DNA of 64,000 bases from CAWGGS01 sp046704745 (GTDB lineage Bacteria; Desulfobacterota; Desulfobulbia; Desulfobulbales; Desulfocapsaceae). A program made the position numbers and the translations under genes. The stretch is taken from the NCBI GenBank assembly GCA_046704745.1, contig JBJKRL010000091.1, positions 1-64,000 on the forward strand, in the 5' to 3' direction. Positions 1-6,918 of the stretch are shown piece by piece. The first letter of the stretch is position 1. Each line of letters opens with the position of its first letter. Below the pieces are notes generated by a model. The model saw nothing but the letters and a program-made list of their open reading frames with translations, had not been told where the DNA came from and searched no databases.

Positions 1-770
1 TGAGCTGAAGAAGGACCATTTGACTATATTTTTGAAATAGGTAGTCAGCTTTACCACCAATGACTTTGCAAAATGCAAAATTCTGCCGCGGATTTCTCAG
101 AAATCGAGGGTTCTCGGATGAACACTAGATAAGTACGCTTCTTTGAGTCGGATAAACCAAAAATTATAACTTTTTGATATCGATCGTCTCTAAGAAGTGG
201 TACGCAATCGATACCTCCCCCCATTCCACGGATATATAACAGGTGGTGGCTGTATACGTTGATATGAGCGGTCAGATAAAACGTCTGCCGCTCTTGCCTT
301 TTGATCTGAATCAAGGCGTTCTCACGACCCTATTCTGTTTTGGAGTGACAATTATTTTTAAATAATGAGTCTGTAACTGATTAAGTACCCACTCTATCTA
401 TTGCCCGGCTTTTGTTTGAAAATACTCTTTTTCAACTTCCCTGCCAATCCATCTTGTTACGATTTAGTGGTTACCACAAACACGTCATACTGTAAAATGA
501 CAATAAAAATGCTTAAAAACAAATTACTTACGCTTGTTGCTCCGCCATGTCATTTACGGTATAACCAACATGCCGGGCACTTCCAATTCAACACCTCTTT
601 TATCTTTCTTGATGACATATTCAGGGAGAACCCTGGCTTAACAAAAAGGTTCAGCGATTATTTCTTGATTTTGCCTTTTCAATAGGATAGAAAATGATTA
701 TCTTAACAGAAAAATGCCGATATTAAACAGTAATTAAACCATAAAAATCAACCAAAACGAAAGGATAACC
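1..770. other. Gene-poor left edge
   Basis: I see no supportable gene here. Short open frames exist on both strands (about 51-314 minus and 401-685 plus), but neither resembles a family I know and neither has a good ribosome binding site. The stretch 92-150 contains degenerate pieces of the short dispersed repeat seen elsewhere in the window (GGATTTCTCA, then GGATGAACACT) and a GAGTCGGATAAACC string that recurs almost exactly at 5958-5971. It reads like decayed intergenic or repeat-derived sequence. Confidence 0.5.
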
Positions 771-1256
771 ATGGAAGACGAAGGAAACCAAAAAATTCTT
801 CATGAAAAACACAAGGACATTGCCAGAATTGACCAAGAACACAAACACAACCACGGATGGTATGTCAGAGTGAGGTTTTTGGGAAAAACGTATCCGAAAT
901 TCTTTTCCGATAAAAAATGCGGAGGGAGATATTCCAGCCTTTTGCAAGCCATCTCATGGAGAAACAAAACGGAGAAGAAATTAGGAAAGGTTCGCACCGA
1001 TAAGCACATGGTAACGGTGAGCAATTCCGGCACAGGAGTCGTGGGTGTCCGTCTGAATACCAGACTGAATCGATACGATGTCAGCTGGGTGACAGAGGAG
1101 GGGAAACAAGGAAAAACCACGGTATCAATCAACAAGCATGGAAAAAAGAAAGCGTTTTCCATAGCCTGCGGTATTCGTAAAGAAAAGGAAAACGCCCGTT
1201 TAGGAGTCATGCCAAGACCTGCCAGAAGAACAAGATCACCGAAAAAAGAAATCTAA
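771..1256 (+). CDS. AP2-like double-repeat DNA-binding protein (putative)
   Basis: This is a 161-residue, very basic protein with no signal peptide or membrane segment. Residues about 18-68 and 89-142 look like two copies of the three-stranded-sheet-plus-helix AP2/ERF-type fold. Each copy has a G(W/V)xVR or GVRL strand, a (V/I)x(F/W) strand, a K-rich hairpin and a following helix. The C-terminus is a basic tail ending in KKEI. Bacterial AP2-like domains bind DNA and are often found in phage or homing-endonuclease proteins; here no nuclease domain is attached. The ATG follows a GAAAGGA ribosome binding site at normal spacing. The gene stands alone between two gene-poor stretches. The fold call rests on pattern only, so a role as regulator or mobile-element remnant is inference. 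Confidence 0.55.
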   Translation: MEDEGNQKILHEKHKDIARIDQEHKHNHGWYVRVRFLGKTYPKFFSDKKCGGRYSSLLQAISWRNKTEKKLGKVRTDKHMVTVSNSGTGVVGVRLNTRLNRYDVSWVTEEGKQGKTTVSINKHGKKKAFSIACGIRKEKENARLGVMPRPARRTRSPKKEI

Positions 1257-2217
1257 TTGCTGAAATCGGGACCAGGATAAACCACAAGGCTCGTTCTGAC
1301 CTGTAGAAAAGTATTGCTCAGGCTTCTCTTTGTTCTGATTTCCTTATATGCATCGAAGGTTTTTCGGATATAACTACACTTTTCCCGGGTGAGGTTGCAG
1401 ATCCGCCGATACTGGTCTCTTGGTCTCTATCTCCAGCCCGGTGCTGCTTGTGCATGGGATCGCAGAACAGCCACAGAAACAAAATACGTAGCAATAATTT
1501 TCACCCTTCGCGTTTTCCGCATTCTTTACGGAAACCTTAAAAACGCTGTCCATGGTTTATAATGGTGTGGCTGGATCGGTGAGTTTTTCAGGTCTCTCCC
1601 ACTTGTCTTGGACATGATAGTTTCAACCTTTTCGATCAGACCAGCGATCAAGCCGATTTCGAAGACGCTATCACTCGTGGTCTGCTGACTACCTGTTATC
1701 TGGTTTGTTTTCCGGGGCGCCTGCCTGGTGTGGCTGAAAAAGCTCTTTTATTTTTCCTGCCTGCCACCACGGCAACACCTTTGCTGGCTTCAGCGGCCCT
1801 GACTGCCTTGATGACGGTGTAGAATAACAGAAGATCGGTCTGATCGAAACGTTCAGCTTAGCAAGGCCATCCCCTGTCTTCAAACACGACAAGATCTCTG
1901 TTTAGAAATAGGGAAAAAGCCAATACCTGCAAAAGAGGAGATCAGAGTTGCCTGCGGTTCAACGAGTATCTTGACACACATATATTTTTTCAAGTATTTA
2001 CATCAAGCAATATGCCTCAAAAGTGAAAGAGGAGCAAATTATTTTCTTAACACAAAATGAGGCGATATTGTTATTTTTATTTCAAACTCAAGCAAGGAAA
2101 TCAGCCAGTCAAGGCTGCCTTGAAAAATTAGCCGCTTCTCTATGCCTAATGAAAAATGTAGGCTGAAAACCAGGCCCCAGGACAGGACATGAACTTACCC
2201 AAAAGGCATAATAAACT
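1257..2217. other. 961-bp stretch with no supportable gene
   Basis: No open frame here resembles a known family and none has a convincing ribosome binding site. Some pieces, especially about 1560-1900, have a coding-like texture on the minus strand, but stops interrupt every frame. Decayed coding sequence is therefore possible. The last 250 bases are AT-rich and probably carry the promoter of the DUF502 gene that follows. Confidence 0.4.
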
Positions 2218-2844
2218 ATGATAAAGATCAAACAGTTCTTTAGCACGACCTTCCTCGGCGGATTTTTAATCGTTCTCCCGCTTGTCATACTTCTTCTGGT
2301 TTTTCGTTCACTTTTTCTCTTTATTCTCGAAAATATCGACCCAATCACCGGACTTGTCATCAAAACAGCCATGGTCAACAGGCCACTGGCCGCCATAATT
2401 ACTATTGGTATTATCCTGGGTGGTTGTTTTTTTCTCGGGCTTTTTATCAAAACGACTTTCGGTCGTTTTATCTATGTATCCCTGGAAAATACCCTTTTAG
2501 TCAAAATTCCCGGATACAGAATTGTCAAGGAAACAGTCAGCCAGCTCCTTGGTTCTCAAAAGAACCTGTTCAGCGGCGTGGCACTGGTAGACCTTTTCGG
2601 CAGCAAAACGCTGATTACCGCCTTTATAACCGACAGGCAGAAAGACGGCAGTGTTACTGTTTTTATCCCTTCTGCGCCGGCACCGACCGCGGGATTTATC
2701 TATCATGTAAAAAAAGAAAATGTTTTTGAAATAGATTACCCCGTTGATCTTACAATGAAGAGTATCCTGAGTTTCGGCGCGGGATCCCGACACTTGTACG
2801 ACACATATCTGGATCAGCAAAGGGAACCTGATAAAGGAAAATAA
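2218..2844 (+). CDS. DUF502 family membrane protein
   Basis: A 208-residue inner-membrane protein. Two strongly hydrophobic segments at about residues 11-35 and 57-80 are followed by a soluble C-terminal part. That part carries the features I associate with DUF502: a (K/R)IPxxxxIY-like stretch (KIPGYRIVKE), then SQK, GFIT-like and FIPSAPxPTxGF strands near residues 150-160. Length and layout fit the family, which is widespread in Gram-negative bacteria, cyanobacteria and plants and has no settled biochemical function. The ATG has an AAAAGG stretch somewhat far upstream, so initiation may be weak. It is followed about 100 bases later by the peroxidase gene on the same strand, which could be co-transcribed. 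Confidence 0.85.
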   Translation: MIKIKQFFSTTFLGGFLIVLPLVILLLVFRSLFLFILENIDPITGLVIKTAMVNRPLAAIITIGIILGGCFFLGLFIKTTFGRFIYVSLENTLLVKIPGYRIVKETVSQLLGSQKNLFSGVALVDLFGSKTLITAFITDRQKDGSVTVFIPSAPAPTAGFIYHVKKENVFEIDYPVDLTMKSILSFGAGSRHLYDTYLDQQREPDKGK

Positions 2845-2951
2845 AGAAAGAACCGTTTATTTAGAGCTTGCTTGATGCGACCTTTAGCAATAAAAGAAGC
2901 TTGTCCTTTAAACCAAGCTCCTATTTTTCCCAAAAGGAGAAAAAATATACA

Positions 2952-4310
2952 ATGCCGATCCGCACGATCCATTTTATTTCGGCTGCAATACTTCTCGTCG
3001 TCATTCTTGCTGTCTCAGCGCAAGCCGCCGACAACCATGTCCGGATTACAAATAAAAAAGCATATCGTCATGCTGTCTTGAAAAGCGATCGCTCTCTGTA
3101 CACCCCGGATGAACTGGCAGCGATTTTCCGTCATGCTTCCTTCAGTCCACCACCACCCGACCCGACAAATAAGGTTGCCGACAACTCCCGGGCAGCCATC
3201 CTCGGCCGGTTATTGTTTTTTGATCCACGTTTTTCCGAAGGGCATAAGGTCTCTTGTTCAACCTGCCATCAACCGGGGCATGCCTTTACCGATAAAAGAG
3301 CGCTCCCCATAGGAACGGCAAGCGGAACCCGCAACACCCCAACCATTCTCAACAGTGCGTACAATCACTGGTTCAACTGGGATGGAAGCAGTGACTCTCT
3401 TTGGGCCCAAGCTCTTAAATCTCTTGAAAATACAATCAGTTACGGAAACGATCGTATGTATATCGTTCACCTTGTCAAAAAAGATCCGACGTTGTACAAA
3501 GTCTATCAAAAGGTGTTCGGAGATATACCTGCACTCTCGGATAAAAAGCGTTTTCCTCAACATGCAAGACCGGATCCCGATCCTAATGCCCCCGTGGCTC
3601 AAGCATGGGCGGCGATGACAGTTACCGACCAAACCACAATCAACCGCATTTTCAGCAATCTTGGCAAGGCAATTGAGGCATATGAGAGAAAACTCGTCTC
3701 CTATAGTTCCGCTTTTGATCGCTACGCCGCCGGGCTTAAAGCGGGAAGCAGGAAGTATCAATATGCTATCTCCCCCGCAGCCAAAAGAGGATTGAAACTC
3801 TTTGTCGGCAAAGCAAAATGTGAACTCTGCCATTCAGGTCCCAACTTCACCGACGGTCAATTTCATAATCTCGGCTTGCCGATTCTTGCCGGAGAGAAAG
3901 AGGATTCCGGACGGGCGGGTGGTATCCGAGCGGTCGTACTTGACCCTTTTAACGGGAAAGGCCGTTTCAGTGATATTGAAAACAGAGAGTCCGGAGATCG
4001 CTTTTCCGCTCTGCCTACGGCCGAATCCCAACTCGGAGCCTTTAAAACCCCAAGCCTGCGTAACGTCGCACTGACTGCGCCTTACATGCATGACGGACGG
4101 TTCCCGGAATTATGGCGTGTCTTGATTTTCTATGCCAGGGGCAAAGCAGCAAGTCCTGGTCCTCTGATGGGAAAACGGGAGCAGACTTTAGATACGATCC
4201 CTCATCTCACCGTCCGCCAGAGATCGGACCTCATCTCCTTTCTGCTGACTTTGACGAGCAGACCTCTGCCCGCTCAACTGAAACGGGCGCCGAAATCTTT
4301 TCGTCCTTGA
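2952..4310 (+). CDS. MauG/CcpA-type di-haem cytochrome c peroxidase
   Basis: A 452-residue periplasmic di-haem protein. The open frame extends upstream to 2868, but the ATG at 2952 is preceded by AAGGAG at good spacing and begins a clear signal peptide (MPIRTI, hydrophobic core, cut after AQA), so I start there. Two haem-c motifs are visible, CSTCH near residue 102 and CELCH near residue 290. Between them is the FNWDG segment and after them YMHDGRFPELW, both typical of bacterial CcpA/MauG-like peroxidases. Such proteins reduce hydrogen peroxide in the periplasm or oxidise protein substrates. In an anaerobe this suggests oxidative-stress defence. The C-terminus lies 4 bases from the convergent aldo/keto reductase stop. 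I cannot separate true CcpA from MauG-like function by eye. Confidence 0.88.
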   Translation: MPIRTIHFISAAILLVVILAVSAQAADNHVRITNKKAYRHAVLKSDRSLYTPDELAAIFRHASFSPPPPDPTNKVADNSRAAILGRLLFFDPRFSEGHKVSCSTCHQPGHAFTDKRALPIGTASGTRNTPTILNSAYNHWFNWDGSSDSLWAQALKSLENTISYGNDRMYIVHLVKKDPTLYKVYQKVFGDIPALSDKKRFPQHARPDPDPNAPVAQAWAAMTVTDQTTINRIFSNLGKAIEAYERKLVSYSSAFDRYAAGLKAGSRKYQYAISPAAKRGLKLFVGKAKCELCHSGPNFTDGQFHNLGLPILAGEKEDSGRAGGIRAVVLDPFNGKGRFSDIENRESGDRFSALPTAESQLGAFKTPSLRNVALTAPYMHDGRFPELWRVLIFYARGKAASPGPLMGKREQTLDTIPHLTVRQRSDLISFLLTLTSRPLPAQLKRAPKSFRP

Positions 4311-4314
4311 ACCT

Positions 4315-5352
4315 TCATTTTTTATTGAAAGCAGACGGTTCTTCCGGTTTTCTGCCCAGTTCCTGCCGGGCAATCATCCATTGGGGGTATTCGTCCGGCA
4401 GGTCGCTTATTTTATCAAGTCGTTGAAGTTCATCCCGGCTGAGTTCAACGTCAACCGCTTTCAGGTTGTCCTCTAGCTGCTCCATATTTTTGGCACCTAT
4501 AAGAACACTAGTAACGACGTCCTGAAGGAGCAACCATGCAAGGGCGATATTGGCAACGGAAACTTCATGTTCCTTGGCAATAGGTAGTATGACATCGAGG
4601 ATATCGAAAGCACGGTCTTTGTTCACCGGCGGAAAGTCAAACGTGGTTCTGCGCGATCCTTCCGGCCCTGAACCGTCACGACTGAATTTACCGCTTAGTA
4701 ATCCGCCTGCAAGAGGGCTCCAGACCATCAATGCCAGGCGCTGATCCTTCAGTAAAGGTACAAGTTCGCGCTCCAGATCGCGACCGGCAATGGTGTAGTA
4801 GGCCTGAAGTGACACGAATCGGGAAAGCCCCAGACGGTCCGAAGTCCCCAGAGCCTTCATCAACTGCCAGGCAGCCAGGTTGCTGGCGCCGATGTAACGG
4901 ATCTTTCCTTGCCGCACCAGATCATCTAAGGCTTGCAACGTCTCTTCAAAGGGCGTGAGAGAATCGTAACCGTGTATCTGATACAGGTCGATATAATCCG
5001 TCTGCAACCGATCGAGACTGGCATGGACCTGGTCGAATATGTGCTTTCTGGACAAGCCGACCTCATTGGGTCCATCTGCCATCCGACCGCGGACTTTGGT
5101 TGCCAGAACCACCTTATCTCTTTTGCCTTTTAGAGCTTCACCCAGTAGACGTTCCGATTCGCCGAACGAGTAGACATTGGCGGTATCGATAAAATTGATT
5201 CCGGCGTCCAGAGAGCGATCCACAAGACGCGTAACCGTTTCCTGCCCTAATTGACCAATGACTTCCCAGAATCCTCTTCCGCCGAAGGTCATTGTTCCCA
5301 GACAGAGTTTAGAGACATAAATCCCAGTAGTACCAAGTATCTCATATTTCAT
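4315..5352 (-). CDS. Aldo/keto reductase
   Basis: A 345-residue cytosolic NADPH-dependent oxidoreductase of the aldo/keto reductase superfamily (TIM barrel). The catalytic tetrad is visible as Asp56 (DTANVY), Tyr61, Lys86 (VVLATKV) and His127 (YQIHGYD). The end of the barrel has GASN, SLQAYY and the NADP-binding SVLIGAKNMEQLEDN stretch near residue 280. Length fits the YajO/GsmY-like branch. The ATG has a strong AAGGAGGAA ribosome binding site. It faces the peroxidase gene convergently, and its upstream region carries two copies of the dispersed repeat described at 5390 and 5473. The substrate cannot be predicted. Confidence 0.93.
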   Translation of the reverse strand: MKYEILGTTGIYVSKLCLGTMTFGGRGFWEVIGQLGQETVTRLVDRSLDAGINFIDTANVYSFGESERLLGEALKGKRDKVVLATKVRGRMADGPNEVGLSRKHIFDQVHASLDRLQTDYIDLYQIHGYDSLTPFEETLQALDDLVRQGKIRYIGASNLAAWQLMKALGTSDRLGLSRFVSLQAYYTIAGRDLERELVPLLKDQRLALMVWSPLAGGLLSGKFSRDGSGPEGSRRTTFDFPPVNKDRAFDILDVILPIAKEHEVSVANIALAWLLLQDVVTSVLIGAKNMEQLEDNLKAVDVELSRDELQRLDKISDLPDEYPQWMIARQELGRKPEEPSAFNKK

Positions 5353-5389
5353 CGGATGTTCCTCCTTGTAAAGAGATTTTTGCAGGCTT

Positions 5390-5411
5390 TAACCCGCATT
5401 TCTCATGAACG
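5390..5411 (+). repeat. Family A repeat, partial end
   Basis: TAACCCGCATTTCTCATGAA, followed by CG, matches the left end of the complete family A element at 5473 with one mismatch. No matching right end follows before the next copy begins, so it looks like a truncated element in tandem with the complete one. Confidence 0.6.
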
Positions 5412-5472
5412 TCCATTCTCGCGCCGCGAGCACAACGGATGATGAAAAGTTGGGATGATCGCGGTGCTTGCT

Positions 5473-5573
5473 TAACCCGGATTTCTCATGAACACTGTGT
5501 CAATCTAAAGGAAACCTTAATAAGCATACGCTTAAGAAAACGCATCAGTTACTAAATTTACACAGTGTTCACC
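5473..5573 (+). repeat. Family A small inverted-repeat element, complete copy 1
   Basis: A 101-bp element that starts TAACCCGGATTTCTCA and ends GTGTTCACC. It contains a perfect 12-bp inverted repeat, TGAACACTGTGT (5489-5500) and ACACAGTGTTCA (5560-5571). The same ends and size recur at 20176-20277 (opposite orientation) and 57267-57370. It encodes nothing. The size, conserved ends and divergent interior fit a MITE-like non-autonomous element, but target-site duplications were not clear to me. Confidence 0.7.
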
Positions 5574-5674
5574 TGTCTTTCGTTGATTGCAAAGGTGTTA
5601 GTATTTTGATGATAAGACAGCTCCTCTCTTCGTCAACCAAAGGGTGAACATCAACACGTCTCAACTTTCCGGTT

Positions 5675-5710
5675 TATTTGATATCCTATTCTATCATAGG
5701 ATATCAAATA
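5675..5710. other. Perfect 15-bp palindrome with 6-nt loop
   Basis: Left arm TATTTGATATCCTAT (5675-5689) and right arm ATAGGATATCAAATA (5696-5710) are perfectly complementary. No T-run follows on the plus strand, so a simple terminator is unlikely. It could be an operator dyad or a transcript-end structure for the aldo/keto reductase side. Confidence 0.6.
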
Positions 5711-5845
5711 TAGTGTAAACACAAACAGAAAACATGGTAGGACCAATAATCCTTTGACTTGCCTTCACCCTTCAGGTTACAGTAACGTGGTTAAAAAAAC
5801 AGTTCATCCGGATTGAGCGTACTTTTGCAAAACTGAAAAAAGGAA

Positions 5846-5937
5846 CCCCGGTGGAGGTCATCGCTTCCGGTCTCTTCTCTGCGTCCTCATCGCCGGGGTA
5901 CAACGATGCGTCCGTAAGCGACGGCCTCCGCCTTTTT
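5846..5937 (+). promoter_or_regulatory. Long hairpin with T-run upstream of AEC transporter (possible attenuator or terminator)
   Basis: Positions 5850-5870 can pair with 5912-5932 over 21 positions, with a few wobbles and two mismatches (outer GGTGGAGG against CCTCCGCC). The right arm runs straight into TTTTT. A second helix, CCCCGG (5846-5851) with CCGGGG (5893-5898), overlaps the left arm and would compete with the first. A terminator arm that can be sequestered by an alternative helix is the layout of an attenuator or riboswitch expression platform. It could also simply be a terminator for a short upstream transcript. No known riboswitch class was recognised. Confidence 0.45.
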
Positions 5938-6005
5938 AATTTATAAATACATACGCTTGAGTCGGATGAACCTTAAAAATCCTCCCATAAGGACAGCACA
6001 ACATT

Positions 6006-6911
6006 ATGATCGAATTTATCTCGGTTTTTCTCAACGTCATCATGCCGGTATTCGCCATCGTTTTGTTGGGTTATCTTTTGGGGAGCCGGTTGAAACTACA
6101 GGCCCAGACACTGAATCGGGTTGCCTATTATGTCTTTGTTCCGGCATTTATTTTCCATGCCATAAGCGGTTCCAGAATTCCGCTTGCCAACACAATAAGG
6201 ATGGTCGTTTTTATTATCGCTGCCCACCTCCTGGTCTCGGTCATTGCCGGGAGCATCGGATGCCTCATGCGGCGTTCCAGAGAAATGATTGCCGCCTTTG
6301 TAATGATTGCTGTTTTCGGCAATGTCGGAAACTTCGGTCTGGCCGTTATTCGCTTCAGATTGGGGAATACGGCCGTTGCTCCGGCAACCATCTATTTTGT
6401 TGTCATCGTTATAACTGCTTTCATTGTCTGTGTTGGAGCGGCAGGCTGGGCGCGTGGAGGCGGACTCGGGGCCTTGAGCGGGCTTCTTAAAACACCGGCT
6501 CTATGGGCCTCTGTTCCGGCATTGATCGTTGCCCACGGTGATATTGCCATACCGCTGATGTTCTCCCGCATGATCGGCCTGTTGGCCGAGGCAATGATTC
6601 CGGTGATGCTTTTTGCCCTCGGACTCCAGCTTCTGGAACAAAAACGGGTGCGTATTTCACTTGATGTGGTCGTAGCAACATCCACCCGTCTCCTGTTGGC
6701 CCCCGCCCTTGCCTGCCTGCTGGCGATTCCCTTTCACCTGCATCATATCGACTATGCAGCAGGTGTTCTCCAGACCGGAATGCCGGTGGCCGTACTCGTG
6801 GCCATCATCTCCAAAGAATATGATATTGTCCCGGATTTCGTTACATCTGTGGTATTGATCTCTACACTGGCCAGCCTTCTTACCCTGACCGGCATCATGG
6901 TCCTTCTTTAG
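6006..6911 (+). CDS. AEC family (auxin efflux carrier-like) transporter
   Basis: A 301-residue integral inner-membrane protein with about ten hydrophobic segments in two halves. The first half has FAIVLLGYLLG, then LNRVAYYVFVPAFIFHAI, the usual AEC signature around residues 15-55. The second half has GLLAEAMIPVMLFALGLQL and TGMPVAVLVAIISKEYD, also typical. Family members export or exchange small organic acids such as malate or malonate, or unknown metabolites; the substrate here is unknown. The gene stands alone, 7 bases before the convergent proton ATPase stop. The long hairpin upstream at 5846-5937 may control it. Confidence 0.88.
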   Translation: MIEFISVFLNVIMPVFAIVLLGYLLGSRLKLQAQTLNRVAYYVFVPAFIFHAISGSRIPLANTIRMVVFIIAAHLLVSVIAGSIGCLMRRSREMIAAFVMIAVFGNVGNFGLAVIRFRLGNTAVAPATIYFVVIVITAFIVCVGAAGWARGGGLGALSGLLKTPALWASVPALIVAHGDIAIPLMFSRMIGLLAEAMIPVMLFALGLQLLEQKRVRISLDVVVATSTRLLLAPALACLLAIPFHLHHIDYAAGVLQTGMPVAVLVAIISKEYDIVPDFVTSVVLISTLASLLTLTGIMVLL

Positions 6912-6918
6912 CTGCGTC

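Larger units (their letters stand above)
5353..6005. other. Intergenic region with repeats, palindrome and a long hairpin
   Basis: This 653-bp region between the divergent aldo/keto reductase and AEC genes has no gene. It holds a partial copy (5390-5411) and a complete copy (5473-5573) of the roughly 100-bp repeat family A, a perfect 15-bp palindrome (5675-5710), and a 21-nt-stem hairpin followed by five Ts (5846-5937). Each is listed separately. Confidence 0.75.

Noticed and set aside
51..314. 87-codon open frame on the minus strand
   Set aside because: It overlaps repeat-like sequence and matches nothing I know.
401..685. 94-codon open frame on the plus strand
   Set aside because: No ribosome binding site, odd composition and no family resemblance. 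Likely chance.
1689..1892. 67-codon open frame on the minus strand
   Set aside because: No family, no ribosome binding site; interrupted coding-like texture around it fits decay better than a live gene.
2868..2951. Longer N-terminus for the di-haem peroxidase
   Set aside because: The ATG at 2952 has AAGGAG and starts the signal peptide; the upstream extension would bury it.
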